This document shows, piece after piece, positions 29,691 through 39,571 of a stretch of 64,000 bases of DNA. Made by a program: the position numbers and the translations under genes. The notes under the pieces are model-generated. The model was given only the letters and a program-made list of their open reading frames with translations, was not told the origin of the DNA and made no database searches. The stretch is taken from positions 1 through 64,000 of the forward strand of contig NZ_CAKLBX010000001.1 of assembly GCF_920987055.1 (NCBI RefSeq). Direction: 5' to 3'. Positions within the stretch are counted from its first letter, which is position 1. Each line of letters starts with the position of its first letter. This DNA is from Novosphingobium sp. CECT 9465 (GTDB lineage: Bacteria; Pseudomonadota; Alphaproteobacteria; Sphingomonadales; Sphingomonadaceae).

Positions 29691-30908
29691 ATGACGTCAC
29701 GATTTGCGTTTGTGGGAATGGTGTTGCTGCTCGCGGGCGTTGCGGGCTGGCAGGCCGCGGCGCAGCAGGGCAGTGCCCTTGCCGATGCGGGCGAGGCGGG
29801 CGAAGCGCTGCGTCACGCCGGGCAATCGCTGGCGCAGACCCGCGCTCGCGCTGAAAAGCTGGAACGCTCCGCCCGCAGCGCCACCGCCGAAGCCGATCGC
29901 ACCGCGCGCGAGGCCGCAGCCGTGGCAGCGCGCATCCAGCAGTCCGAGGCCGAGATCGAACTGGCGCAAGCGCGCATCGCAATGATTGACCGCCAGCGTG
30001 AGGCCTTGCGCGGACGCATGGCAGAGCGACAGGAGCCGGTCGTGCGCCTCACCGCCGCGTTGCAGATGATGGCGCGCCGACCGCTGGCCTTCAGCCTCGT
30101 CCGGGCCGATAGCTTGCGCGATACGGTCTATCTGCGCGCGGTGATGGAAACGATGCTGCCCGAAGTGCAGCGTCGCACGGCTGGCCTTCGTGCCGAGATT
30201 CAGCGTGGCCGCAAGTTGCAGGAGGATGCGCGCCTTGCCGCCACACAGCGTCGCGCCAGCGAACAGGCGCTTATCCAGCGCAAGACCGAACTGGCAGCGC
30301 TGGAAAGCCGCCAGCGCCTTGCCAGTCGGGTCGCCCAAGGGGTCGCCAGCCGCGAGGCGGACCGGGCGATGGCGCTGGCCGAACAGACGCGTGACCTTTC
30401 GGCACTGATGGGTCAGCTGGAAAGCGATGGCGCGGTGCGGGCGCGGCTTGCGGCATTGCCCGGCCCGATCCTGCCGCCGAACCGTCCGGGCGATGTGCTG
30501 GTAGTTTCCGATGCGCCCGCCGCTGCCGGTTCGGCTGCCCCTTCCGGGATTGCGTGGATCATGCCGGTGGCGGGGCGACTCGTTTCGGGCTTTGGCGAAC
30601 GCGGCGATGTCGGCCTGACTACCGGAATCGCGCTTGCCACCAACGGCGGCGCGCAGGTCGTTTCGCCTGCCGATGGACGCATCGCTTTTGCCGGGGCCTA
30701 TCGCGGTTATGGCCGGATCGTCATCGTCGAACATGACGGCGGCTGGACCACGCTGGTCACCAATCTTGGCCGGATCGGCGCAATCGTGGGTGAAAAGGTG
30801 GTGCAGGGATCGCCGCTGGGCAGCGCCGGACCGGGGCGTCCGGTGCTGACGGTCGAACTGCGGCGTGATGGCGCGCCGGTCAATCCGCTGGAGCAAGTGC
30901 GCGGCTGA
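29691..30908 (+). CDS. envC: Murein hydrolase activator of the EnvC type
   Basis: 405 residues: signal peptide, long coiled coil about 30-245, C-terminal LytM-like domain. The zinc ligands are absent: the H-x-x-x-D site reads G-I-A-L-A-T-N and the H-x-H site reads V-L-T-V-E-L. EnvC-type proteins activate amidases during division without cutting peptidoglycan themselves. Seven bases after rlmH; followed by ctpA, the usual pairing. Confidence 0.9.
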   Translation: MTSRFAFVGMVLLLAGVAGWQAAAQQGSALADAGEAGEALRHAGQSLAQTRARAEKLERSARSATAEADRTAREAAAVAARIQQSEAEIELAQARIAMIDRQREALRGRMAERQEPVVRLTAALQMMARRPLAFSLVRADSLRDTVYLRAVMETMLPEVQRRTAGLRAEIQRGRKLQEDARLAATQRRASEQALIQRKTELAALESRQRLASRVAQGVASREADRAMALAEQTRDLSALMGQLESDGAVRARLAALPGPILPPNRPGDVLVVSDAPAAAGSAAPSGIAWIMPVAGRLVSGFGERGDVGLTTGIALATNGGAQVVSPADGRIAFAGAYRGYGRIVIVEHDGGWTTLVTNLGRIGAIVGEKVVQGSPLGSAGPGRPVLTVELRRDGAPVNPLEQVRG

Positions 30909-31005
30909 CCTTGATAGTCCTGCCCCAAAACCTCATCTGGCGTTAATTCACCGCCGGTTATACAATCGTCACATGCATGTCTCTTCGCGAAAGGCCCCAA
31001 GGGCA

Positions 31006-32349
31006 ATGAGCTTCGCTCCTCTTATGCGAGCAACTGCGCTCGTCACCGCTGTTGCGCTGATCCCGGTTGCCACGGCAGGCCTTGCCGCGGTCGATGCCCG
31101 CTCCGGCCCTGAATTCGGCAAGCTCATCGCGGTCTACGAACGGGTGAAGGCGAATTACGTCGAAACGGTGGACGACGACAAGCTGCTCAAGGGCGCGATC
31201 GACGGCATGCTCGCCACGCTCGATCCGCACAGTTCCTACCTCGATGCCCGTGATTTCGAGAACCTGCGCACCCAGACTGAAGGGTCATATGGCGGCCTTG
31301 GCCTGTCGGTCACGCTCGATGATGGCGCGGTCAAGGTCATCGCGCCGACCAAGGGCAGCCCGGCCGATCAGGCCGGGGTCAAGGCGGGCGATTTCATCAC
31401 GCATCTTGATGGCAAGCTGATTTACGGTGGCTCGCTTGATGAAGCGGTTGACCAGATGCGCGGTGTGCCCGGCTCGCAGATCCGCCTCAGCGTGTTCCGT
31501 CCGGGCCGGGACGAACCGTTCGACGTGACGATCACGCGCCAGATCATCGAATTGAAGCCGGTGGAATGGGAACTCCAGGGCAATGTCGGCGTGATTTCGG
31601 TCTCCAGCTTCAGCGCCGATGTTGGTGCATCGGTGCAGAAGGCATGGAGCGATATCAGGGCAAAGACCGGCGGCAGGGTCACCGGCCTCGTGCTCGACTT
31701 GCGCAGCAATCCGGGCGGCTTGCTCGATGAAGCCGTGGCACTGTCGGACCTGTTCCTCGACAAGGGCACGATCGTTTCGCAGCGCGGCCGCTATGCCCGC
31801 GACAACGAGGTCTATCCTGCCGAAATCGTGACGCGCGGGGATATCGCCAAGGGTGTGCCGATGATCGTGCTGATCGATGAAGGCTCGGCCTCTGCTTCGG
31901 AAATCGTGGCGGGCGCGTTGCAGGATCAGCATCGCGCCGTGGTGATGGGCCAGCGCAGTTTCGGCAAGGGCAGCGTCCAGACGCTGATCCCGCTGACGCG
32001 CGATACCGCGATCAAGCTGACCACCGCGCGCTATTACACGCCTTCGGGCAAGTCCGTGCAGGAAGGCGGCATCGATCCCGATATCGTCGTACCGCAGATT
32101 TCCGATCCCGACCTGCGCAAGCGTCAAGCGCGGTCCTATCGCGAGAGCGACTTGCGCGGCCATCTGATCAACGAGATCAAGCTGGATGACAAGGATCTCG
32201 AAAAGGACAAGATCGACGATCCGCGCTTCAAGATGACGCCTGAGGAACTGAAGGCGAAAAACATCAAGGACTTTCAGCTTTATTACGCCATCCAGACGCT
32301 TGGCCGCACCGCGCCCCGCAGTGCACTTGTGGCCAAGCTGAAGCGGTAA
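31006..32349 (+). CDS. ctpA: S41-family C-terminal processing peptidase
   Basis: About 447 residues: signal peptide, N-terminal segment, PDZ domain about 85-165, S41 domain. The Ser/Lys pair lies in D-E-G-S-A-S-A-S-E-I-V and S-F-G-K-G-S-V-Q. Periplasmic protease, often acting on cell-wall enzymes. ATG 31006 preferred; ATG 30973 adds 11 residues but has no ribosome binding site. Confidence 0.94.
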   Translation: MSFAPLMRATALVTAVALIPVATAGLAAVDARSGPEFGKLIAVYERVKANYVETVDDDKLLKGAIDGMLATLDPHSSYLDARDFENLRTQTEGSYGGLGLSVTLDDGAVKVIAPTKGSPADQAGVKAGDFITHLDGKLIYGGSLDEAVDQMRGVPGSQIRLSVFRPGRDEPFDVTITRQIIELKPVEWELQGNVGVISVSSFSADVGASVQKAWSDIRAKTGGRVTGLVLDLRSNPGGLLDEAVALSDLFLDKGTIVSQRGRYARDNEVYPAEIVTRGDIAKGVPMIVLIDEGSASASEIVAGALQDQHRAVVMGQRSFGKGSVQTLIPLTRDTAIKLTTARYYTPSGKSVQEGGIDPDIVVPQISDPDLRKRQARSYRESDLRGHLINEIKLDDKDLEKDKIDDPRFKMTPEELKAKNIKDFQLYYAIQTLGRTAPRSALVAKLKR

Positions 32350-32362
32350 TAGGGCAGGGGGC

Positions 32363-32845
32363 ATGACACCGCTCCAGTCCAGAAACGCTGCCTATGCACT
32401 TGCGCTGATCGTGCCTGCCGCACTGATGGGCGGGGCACTGATTTCGCAATACGGCTTCGGGCTGTTTCCGTGCCAGATGTGCTGGTGGCAGCGCTATCCG
32501 CACATCGCCGCCATCGTCTTCGCGTTGCTCGCCTTCACGATGAAGGGCAGAGGCGCAAGCGATATGGCGGTGATTCTCGCGGCGATCTGCGTCGGTGCGT
32601 CAGGCCTGATCGGCGGCTTTCATGCGGGCGTCGAATATGGCTGGTGGGAAGGCGTCACGTCCTGCGCCACGGTGGCGGGCGGCGGCAATCCGCTCGATGC
32701 CATCATGAATGCGCCGGTCATCCGCTGTGATGTTGCGCCCTGGACTTTGTTTGGTATCAGCCTTGCCGGTTTCAATTTCCTCATCTCGCTTGGCGGCGCG
32801 GTGCTGATTTTCGCATTGCTCGGCAAGGGCCGAAAGGGAGCCTGA
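32363..32845 (+). CDS. dsbB: Disulfide bond formation protein B
   Basis: 160 residues, four TM helices. First redox pair C-Q-M-C after helix 1; second pair in T-S-C-A-T and I-R-C-D. Passes electrons from DsbA to quinone. Two bases before coq7, a quinone-synthesis gene. Confidence 0.9.
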   Translation: MTPLQSRNAAYALALIVPAALMGGALISQYGFGLFPCQMCWWQRYPHIAAIVFALLAFTMKGRGASDMAVILAAICVGASGLIGGFHAGVEYGWWEGVTSCATVAGGGNPLDAIMNAPVIRCDVAPWTLFGISLAGFNFLISLGGAVLIFALLGKGRKGA

Positions 32846-32847
32846 CC

Positions 32848-33357
32848 ATGGTGAAGAACGCCTCGATGCTGCGCGTGGACCAAGCCGGGGAATTTGGCGC
32901 GACCCGCATTTACGCAGGCCAGCTGGCTGTCATGGGGGACCGCGCGCCGCATTCGGCGGAAATCGCCGCGATGGCCGCACAGGAAGCCGATCACCGCAAG
33001 CGCTTCGATGATCTGATCGCCCGGCGCGGCGTACGGCCCACCGCGTTGCAGCCGGTATGGTCCGCCGCAGGCTTCGCACTGGGTGCCGCCACCGCGCTGA
33101 TCGGCCCGGAAGCCGCAATGGCCTGCACCGCCGCGATCGAGACCGAAATCGACAAGCACTATACCGAACAGCTTGAGGAACTGGGCGAGGACGACCCGGA
33201 ACTTTCTGCCATGATCCGCGAATTTCGCGATGATGAACGCGATCATCGCGATGCCGCGCTGGCGGCGGGGGCGGAAAAGGCGCCGGCCTATCCCGTGCTG
33301 TTCCACGCCATCCGCCTTGGCTGCCGCGCCGCGATTGCGATCAGCAAGCGGATTTGA
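32848..33357 (+). CDS. coq7: Demethoxyubiquinone hydroxylase (COQ7 family)
   Basis: Di-iron enzyme of ubiquinone synthesis. 169 residues; ligands in A-G-E-F-G-A, E-A-D-H, E-T-E-I and D-D-E-R-D-H. Full length. Confidence 0.95.
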   Translation: MVKNASMLRVDQAGEFGATRIYAGQLAVMGDRAPHSAEIAAMAAQEADHRKRFDDLIARRGVRPTALQPVWSAAGFALGAATALIGPEAAMACTAAIETEIDKHYTEQLEELGEDDPELSAMIREFRDDERDHRDAALAAGAEKAPAYPVLFHAIRLGCRAAIAISKRI

Positions 33358-33436
33358 TTCCCCGCAAGGACCTGCCTTCATCTACCATTCACAGCCGGGA
33401 CGCCCTATATCGGGGCAAGGTTACCGGAGACCATAG

Positions 33437-34024
33437 ATGAAGCGCCTGATCCCTGCCGTCCTTCTCGCTGCCAGCGCCCTTGCAGCCGGTGCCATGGCGG
33501 CCCCGGCTCACGCGCAGGACGCAGGGCTGGTCGATCCGGCGGGGGAGCGCGTCAACCAGATCATCGTCTATGGCGATGATCCCTGCCCCGCTTCCAGCGA
33601 TGGCACGATCACGGTCTGCGCGCGCAAGGAAGAGGAAGAGCGCTTCCGCATTCCCAAGCCGCTGCGCGACAATCCCAACGCCGCAGTCAATCAGGCATGG
33701 AGCCAGCGGGTGCGCGCTTATGAAACCGTGGGCGCATCGGGGGTAAATTCGTGCTCGGCGGTCGGCTCTGGCGGGGCATCGGGCTGTCTCACCCGCCTGA
33801 TCGACCGTGCCTATGCCGAAAAGAAGCAATCGTCCGACGTTCAGTTCGGCAAGCTGATCGAAGAAGAGCGCGCCCGCCGCCTTCAGACCATCGATGCTGA
33901 TGCCGCCGCCGAACAGGGCCGCGTCGAACAGATCGAAAAGGAATACGAAGCGCGGTTGAAGCGCGAGCGCGATGGCATCGCAGCGCCGGTCGTTGCGCCT
34001 GCCGAGCCTCCCGCCCAACCCTGA
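33437..34024 (+). CDS. Exported protein of unknown function, sphingomonad type
   Basis: 195 residues: signal peptide ending A-H-A-Q, an I-I-V-Y-G-D-D-P-C-P segment, four cysteines in two pairs (C-P...V-C-A-R and N-S-C-S...G-C-L), then a charged coiled coil from about 130 and a Pro-rich end. The cysteines may form disulfides, which fits dsbB two genes upstream. No function recognised. Confidence 0.8.
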   Translation: MKRLIPAVLLAASALAAGAMAAPAHAQDAGLVDPAGERVNQIIVYGDDPCPASSDGTITVCARKEEEERFRIPKPLRDNPNAAVNQAWSQRVRAYETVGASGVNSCSAVGSGGASGCLTRLIDRAYAEKKQSSDVQFGKLIEEERARRLQTIDADAAAEQGRVEQIEKEYEARLKRERDGIAAPVVAPAEPPAQP

Positions 34025-34049
34025 TCGCGCGAAGCGCTTGAAAGTTTCT

Positions 34050-34118
34050 CGCGCAGAGGCCGCAAAGGACGCGGAGAGATTAAACTAAAATCTCTGCGTC
34101 CTTTGCGGTCTCTGCGCG
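34050..34118. repeat. Long near-perfect palindromic repeat, copy 2; also probable terminator
   Basis: Two 28-base arms (34050-34077 and 34091-34118), 26 matching, the other two G-T pairs, around a 13-base AT-rich loop. Arms begin CGCGCAGAG and contain CGCAAAGGACGC. Lies between convergent genes and would form a strong RNA hairpin. Confidence 0.85.
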
Positions 34119-34168
34119 AACAATCCCTTCTTCCCTTACGGGTACGGGCTGAACCTCGCAGCCCGACG

Positions 34169-34972
34169 TCACCCCAGCGCGATGTCGGGGGCGTCTTCCT
34201 GCTTCATGCCGATGGTGTGATAGCCCGCATCCACATGATGCGTTTCGCCGGTCACGCCAGAGGCGAGGTCTGACAGCAGGTAAAGCCCCGCGCCGCCGAC
34301 ATCCTCGATCGTCACGTTGCGGCGCAGCGGGCTGTTGAGTTCGTTCCACTTCAGGATGTAGCGGAAATCGCCGATCCCGCTGGCGGCCAGTGTCTTGATC
34401 GGCCCGGCCGAAATCGCGTTGACGCGGATGCCCATCGGGCCGCAGTCGTTGGCGAGATACTTCACGCTGGCTTCCAGCGCGGCCTTGGCAACGCCCATCA
34501 CGTTGTAATGCGGCACGACCTTTTCCGCGCCGTAATAAGTCAGCGTCACGATGGAGCCGCCGTTGGGCATCATTTCGGCGGCGCGCTTGGTCACGGCAAC
34601 CAGGCTGTAGGCCGAAATGTTCATCGTCATCAGGAAGTTATCGAGCGTGGTATCGTAGAACTTTCCGCGCAGCTGGGACTTGTCGGAATAACCGATGGCG
34701 TGGACGATGAAATCGATCGTCGGCCAGCGGGTCTTCAGCGTTTCGAACGTGGCATCGAGCGCGTCCATGTCGGACACGTCGCATTCGATCAGGAAATCGC
34801 TGCCAAGGCTTTCGGCCAGCGGGCGCACACGCTTTGCCAGCGCCTCACCCTGATAGGAAAACGCCAGTTCAGCGCCCTGTTCGTGCAGTTTCTGGGCAAT
34901 GCCCCATGCGAGTGACTTGTCATTGGCAAGGCCCATGATCAGGCCCCGCTTTCCGTGCATCAGTCCGGTCAT
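34169..34972 (-). CDS. fabI: Enoyl-ACP reductase FabI
   Basis: Last reduction step of fatty-acid elongation, NADH dependent. 267 residues. Active Tyr and Lys in Y-N-V-M-G-V-A-K-A-A-L; N-terminal G-L-A-N-D-K-S-L-A-W-G-I-A. Start overlaps the stop of the upstream brkB gene (ATGA). Confidence 0.95.
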   Translation of the reverse strand: MTGLMHGKRGLIMGLANDKSLAWGIAQKLHEQGAELAFSYQGEALAKRVRPLAESLGSDFLIECDVSDMDALDATFETLKTRWPTIDFIVHAIGYSDKSQLRGKFYDTTLDNFLMTMNISAYSLVAVTKRAAEMMPNGGSIVTLTYYGAEKVVPHYNVMGVAKAALEASVKYLANDCGPMGIRVNAISAGPIKTLAASGIGDFRYILKWNELNSPLRRNVTIEDVGGAGLYLLSDLASGVTGETHHVDAGYHTIGMKQEDAPDIALG

Positions 34973-36000
34973 GCGCTTTCGTTCTCGCTTCTCGTCGTCT
35001 TTGCAACCGCGCGGACGCGATCGTCGGCCTGCCCCAGCATGTCGCGCTCTTCCGGTGTTTCGGCCAGCGCGGCATTCAGTTCGGCTCCTACTACCATCCC
35101 TAAGCCGACCAGCCAGAAAAAGAAAAGAGCGATCATCATTCCGGCAAGGCTGCCGTAAGTCAGATCATACGACAAAAATGTGCGCAGCGCAGTCGGAAGT
35201 ACCGTCGTGACGCCGATCCACCAGATTGTGACGAACAGAGCGCCGGGCCACTTCGGGTAGTGCCGCCCGCGGAACGCACCGGGGGTGAGCGATGCGAACA
35301 GCAGCCACAACGCGCCATAGAGCACGAAAGCAGGGGCGATCCGGCTGAGCGCCAGCATTCCCAGAAGATCGTTGAATTGCGGAAGGAACGCCTCGATCAC
35401 CTCTTGCGCGGTCCCGATGATCACTTGCGCGATGATCGACAGCAGGATCAGGACGACCGATGCCAAAATGATTCCGGTGGATGCCAGCCGATAGCGCCAG
35501 AATGCATGTTCCCATTTGGTGCCATAGGCACGGCGCAGGATATCGCGCATCGTCTCGATCAGGCTTCCCACCGTCCACAAGCCAAAAATTCCGCCGACCC
35601 ACAGCAGCCAGCCGCTGCGTGCATCGATCACGCTGCGTGCGACAGGCTCGATCACATTGGCCACGACCGGGGGTAGCGCGATCAGCACGGTGTTGATCGC
35701 AGCCGCGCGCTGGCTCGGCTCACCGATTGCCGAAAACAGGGCGGCGGCGGTTATGAAGAACGGGAACAGGGAAATGACGAACATGTAGGCAAGATTGCCC
35801 GCATGGATCGAACCATCATTCCACACACCCAGAAAGACGCGCTTGATCACTTCCCACGCGCGACTGCCGGGGCCAAGCCGCTCGCGCGCCTCGGCCATGC
35901 CGGCACGCCAGCGTAGCGCCTCACGGCGCCGCGCCTCTGGCGACAGGTCGGGTACTTCGACGAGCGGACGAGCACCCGGCGGCAGGTTGCCGGGCTGCAT
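34969..36000 (-). CDS. YihY/BrkB-family membrane protein
   Basis: 343 residues, about six TM helices; family hallmarks include G-N-L-A-Y-M-F-V-I-S-L-F-P-F and Y-G-S-L-A-G-M-M-I-A-L-F-F-F. Function not settled (once called a ribonuclease). Three bases after the dnaJ-like gene and overlapping fabI. Confidence 0.9.
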   Translation of the reverse strand: MQPGNLPPGARPLVEVPDLSPEARRREALRWRAGMAEARERLGPGSRAWEVIKRVFLGVWNDGSIHAGNLAYMFVISLFPFFITAAALFSAIGEPSQRAAAINTVLIALPPVVANVIEPVARSVIDARSGWLLWVGGIFGLWTVGSLIETMRDILRRAYGTKWEHAFWRYRLASTGIILASVVLILLSIIAQVIIGTAQEVIEAFLPQFNDLLGMLALSRIAPAFVLYGALWLLFASLTPGAFRGRHYPKWPGALFVTIWWIGVTTVLPTALRTFLSYDLTYGSLAGMMIALFFFWLVGLGMVVGAELNAALAETPEERDMLGQADDRVRAVAKTTRSENESA

Positions 36001-36003
36001 CTG

Positions 36004-36939
36004 TCAGACGCCGAATTTGTCGCGAAGGTTTCTCATGTCCTGCCAACCATCGAGACGGGCTTTAAGGTCCTGATCTTCTGCAGGAAGATCGATTTGCAGG
36101 GTTACCAGCTGATCGCCCCGCGTACCATCCTTGCGGGTGAAGCCACGGCCCTTCAGCCGCAGCGTCCGCCCGCTGGACGTACCGGGTGCCACGGTCAGCA
36201 TCACCGGGCCATCCACGGTCGGCACTTTAACCTTTGCGCCATGCACCGCTTCGCCAAGATTGATCGGCAGATCCATGCGGATATTGTCGCCGTCGCGCTC
36301 ATAGAACGGGTGCTTGCCGATCTCGATCGTGATGATGGCATCGCCGTTGCCGCCGGGGCCGGGTTCGCCCTTGCCGCCCAGCCGCATCTGCTGGCCGCTT
36401 TCGACGCCCGCGGGAATCTTGAGATCGATGGTCTTGCCATCGGACAGCGTGATGCGCTGATTGGCGCGCGTGGCTGCGTCGGTAAACGACACTTGCAGGC
36501 GATAACTGACATTGGCGCCTTTTGGCGGCGGCCCGCGACGTGCGCCACCACCGCCGAAACCGCTGCCGCCCATTCCACCACGACCGCCGAACAGACCTTC
36601 GAAGATGTCGCCGATGTCGACACCTTCGGCCGCGCCGCCAAAGCCGCCTTCAAAGCCGCCGTCGTGCCGAAAACCGCCCTGGTTGCCGCCGAAGCCACCA
36701 CCAAACGGACCTGTCGGATTGCCGTCGGCATCGATCTCGCCCCGGTCGAACCGGGCGCGCTTGTCCTTGTCGGACAGCAGGTCATAGGCGCGGGTCACTT
36801 CCGAAAAGCGCTCGGTCGCCTTCGGGTTGTCCTTGTTCTTGTCCGGGTGCAGTTCCTTGGCCAGCTTGCGATAGGCAGACTTGATGTCCTTTTCGCTCGC
36901 GCTGCGGGGAACTCCGAGAAGTGAATACGGGTCAGCCAT
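36004..36939 (-). CDS. J-domain co-chaperone without zinc finger (CbpA/DnaJ class II type)
   Basis: 311 residues. J domain 1-70 with H-P-D, Gly/Phe-rich linker about 78-145, then C-terminal substrate domains; no C-x-x-C-x-G-x-G zinc repeats. Stimulates DnaK ATPase. First gene of the J-protein/brkB/fabI operon. Confidence 0.93.
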   Translation of the reverse strand: MADPYSLLGVPRSASEKDIKSAYRKLAKELHPDKNKDNPKATERFSEVTRAYDLLSDKDKRARFDRGEIDADGNPTGPFGGGFGGNQGGFRHDGGFEGGFGGAAEGVDIGDIFEGLFGGRGGMGGSGFGGGGARRGPPPKGANVSYRLQVSFTDAATRANQRITLSDGKTIDLKIPAGVESGQQMRLGGKGEPGPGGNGDAIITIEIGKHPFYERDGDNIRMDLPINLGEAVHGAKVKVPTVDGPVMLTVAPGTSSGRTLRLKGRGFTRKDGTRGDQLVTLQIDLPAEDQDLKARLDGWQDMRNLRDKFGV

Positions 36940-37170
36940 GCGCCCTAGCTAGGATCAAGCACGTCTGCCCGCAAGGTTGGCTTTCCTCCTTGGGCGTGTC
37001 GGAGTAGGCAGCGATCCATGCAATTGATCCCGGTCATGGCAATGCCCGCCAATTTGGCGATGCATCCCCGCGCGGGCGGGAACCTCAGGCCGGATTGTGA
37101 AACCTTGGAAAAAGCCCCGGCAACGCCTTTCTGGACACTGTAATCCGTGTAACCTTGTCAGGAAATTCTC

Positions 37171-37782
37171 GTGAATTCTGAACAGAATGCCGATGCCATC
37201 CCCCATGCCGATCCCTTTGCGATCTTCGAATCGTGGTACGAACAGGCCCGGCAAAGTGAACCCAATGATCCCAACGCGATGGCACTCGCCACGGCAACGC
37301 CCGACGGGCTGCCCTCTGTCAGGATGGTGCTGCTGAAAGGGCATGGCCCTGACGGCTTCGTTTTCTACACCAACTTTCACAGCCGCAAGGGCGGCGAACT
37401 GGCCGCCAACCCGCATGTCGCGCTGCTGTTCCACTGGAAATCGCTGCGCCGACAGATTCGCATCGAAGGCGCGATTGCGGAGGTCACCCCGGCAGAAGCC
37501 GACGCCTATTTCGCCAGCCGTCACCCCGAATCGCGGCTGGGTTCGGCCGCATCCGACCAGTCGCGCCCCCTGGCTGACCGGCAGATTTATCTCGACAGGG
37601 TGGAAGCGCTGCGGGCGGCCTATCCCGACGGCAACGTCGCGCGTCCGGCGCACTGGTCAGGCTATCGCGTGACGCCAGCCGCCATCGAATTCTGGCAGGA
37701 CCGCGATCACCGCCTGCACGAACGCCGCCGCTTCATGGCAGACGGTGCGGGCGGCTGGACCAGCACCCTGCTTTACCCCTAA
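37171..37782 (+). CDS. pdxH: Pyridoxamine 5'-phosphate oxidase
   Basis: FMN enzyme making PLP. 203 residues; R-M-V-L-L-K-G, F-Y-T-N-F-x-S-R-K-G, Q-S-R-P-L and C-terminal R-L-H-E-R-R-R-F. GTG start at 37171 with AGGAA seven bases upstream. Confidence 0.95.
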   Translation: MNSEQNADAIPHADPFAIFESWYEQARQSEPNDPNAMALATATPDGLPSVRMVLLKGHGPDGFVFYTNFHSRKGGELAANPHVALLFHWKSLRRQIRIEGAIAEVTPAEADAYFASRHPESRLGSAASDQSRPLADRQIYLDRVEALRAAYPDGNVARPAHWSGYRVTPAAIEFWQDRDHRLHERRRFMADGAGGWTSTLLYP

Positions 37783-37793
37783 AGCGCAAGACC

Positions 37794-38759
37794 ATGGACC
37801 AGACTCACGCCAGCCTGAACCGCAAGGCCGCGCTTGCCAGCATTGTCGTGGCGACGATGCTGGTGGGCATGAAGCTGTGGGCCGTCCTCTCGACCGGCTC
37901 GACCGCGATGCTCGGATCGCTGGCAGATACCACGCTTGATCTGATCGCCAGCCTCGCCACGCTGCTGGGCGTGTGGGTTGCCGCGCAGCCCGCCGATCAC
38001 AACCACCGTTTCGGCCACGGCAAGGCCGAAGCACTGGCAGCGATGTTCCAGGTTGTGCTTATTTCGATCTCGGCGGTGGGTCTTGCATTCCGCGCGGTCG
38101 AACAGTTGCTGGGCGGCGGGCAGGTGGCCGAACCCGAATCGGGGGTGATCGTTTCGATCATCGCGCTGGCCGCCACCTTCGCGCTGCTGGCCTATCAGCG
38201 TCATGTGATTCGCCAGACGAACAGCCTGGCGATCAGCACCGACAATGTTCACTACAAGTCCGACCTGTTCCTCAATGTCGCGGTGATCGCGGCGCTGCTG
38301 CTCGACACGTATGCCGGCATTCGCGGGGCGGATGCGGTGTTCGCGTTCGGCATTGCGCTGTGGCTGGGCTGGGGTGCATGGGGTGCCTCGCAGGAAGCCA
38401 TCGAACAGCTGATGGATCACGAATGGCCGATTGAGAAGCGCGAGCGGTTCCTGCAACTTGCGGCCCAGCACCCGGAGTTGAAAGGTCTGCACGATCTGCG
38501 CACCCGCACCAGCGGCAATCGTGATTTCGTGCAGTTTCACGTCTGGGTCGATGGACGGATGACGGTGACGCAGGCGCACCGCGTGATGGACGAGATCGAG
38601 GCCAAGCTGATGGCGGCGTTTCCCGGTGTCGAGATACTGATTCATCCCGACCCCGAAGGACTGGTGGATGAAGGCACGATGGGCGCGGAAAACCTGCTTG
38701 CGCCCGGAGCAGAGGGAGCCAGCCCGGCGATTGCAGCGCAGGGGGCGCCCAGACCGTGA
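37794..38759 (+). CDS. Cation diffusion facilitator, FieF-like metal exporter
   Basis: 321 residues, six TM helices and a cytoplasmic C-terminal domain. Metal site L-A-D-T-T-L-D in helix 2 and H-Y-K-S-D in helix 5; D-H-N-H-R-F-G-H-G-K-A-E loop. Exports Fe2+ or Zn2+; which one is not clear. Ends in GTGA overlap with phzF. Confidence 0.92.
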   Translation: MDQTHASLNRKAALASIVVATMLVGMKLWAVLSTGSTAMLGSLADTTLDLIASLATLLGVWVAAQPADHNHRFGHGKAEALAAMFQVVLISISAVGLAFRAVEQLLGGGQVAEPESGVIVSIIALAATFALLAYQRHVIRQTNSLAISTDNVHYKSDLFLNVAVIAALLLDTYAGIRGADAVFAFGIALWLGWGAWGASQEAIEQLMDHEWPIEKRERFLQLAAQHPELKGLHDLRTRTSGNRDFVQFHVWVDGRMTVTQAHRVMDEIEAKLMAAFPGVEILIHPDPEGLVDEGTMGAENLLAPGAEGASPAIAAQGAPRP

Positions 38760-39571
38760 CCGATAGCAGAGTTCCCTATTTCCACGTCGATGCCTTCACC
38801 GCCACACCGCTCAAAGGCAATCAGGCGGCGGTGATGATGCTTGAAGCCTGGCCGGACGACGCGACGTTGCAGGCCATCGGCGCGGAAAACATGTTTGCCG
38901 AAACCGCGTTTCTGGTGGCGGACCCCACCGGCGCCACCGATTTCGAGCTGCGCTGGTTCACGCCCGCTGTCGAAGTGGCGATGTGCGGCCACGCCACGCT
39001 CGCGTCCGGCCATGTCGTGTTGACGCAGGACCCGATGCGCGGCTGCGTCACGTTCTCCACGCGCAAGGCCGGTGTCCTTGAAGTTGTGCGCGATGGCAGT
39101 CGTTATGTGCTGTCACTGCCTGTTGTGCCAACCGCGCCGGGATCGTTCGATGAAGCCGCCGCCATGCTCGGCGCGGCGGTTCCGGCCGAGGTCTGGCAAG
39201 GCGATGGCTATAACCTGTTCATCTATGCCACTGTGGATGAGGTTCTGGCGCTTGCCCCCGATTTCAAGGCATTGCTGGCTTATGGCGATGTGCAGTTCAT
39301 CGCCACCGCCCCCGGCGCGGGCCATGCTTCAGGGGCCGATGTGGTCAGCCGCGTGTTCGTGCCCGGTGGCGGGATTGACGAGGATGCGGCGACTGGCTCC
39401 GCTCATGCTGCGCTGACACCATATTGGGCGCAGCGATTGGCATGCAACGCTTTCGCGGCGCATCAGGCCTCGGCGCGGGGCGCGGACTTTGCGTGTCGGC
39501 TCGAAGGAAATCGCGTGCTGCTTGGCGGGGCCTGCGTGACCGTGGTCGAGGGCCTGTTCCAGATGCCTTAG
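38756..39571 (+). CDS. PhzF family isomerase-like protein
   Basis: 271 residues. Catalytic Glu in M-F-A-E-T-A-F; also W-F-T-P-A-V-E-V-A-M-C-G-H-A-T and D-E-D-A-A-T-G-S-A-H. Substrate unknown; no phenazine genes nearby. GTG start coupled to the exporter. Confidence 0.92.
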   Translation: MTDSRVPYFHVDAFTATPLKGNQAAVMMLEAWPDDATLQAIGAENMFAETAFLVADPTGATDFELRWFTPAVEVAMCGHATLASGHVVLTQDPMRGCVTFSTRKAGVLEVVRDGSRYVLSLPVVPTAPGSFDEAAAMLGAAVPAEVWQGDGYNLFIYATVDEVLALAPDFKALLAYGDVQFIATAPGAGHASGADVVSRVFVPGGGIDEDAATGSAHAALTPYWAQRLACNAFAAHQASARGADFACRLEGNRVLLGGACVTVVEGLFQMP

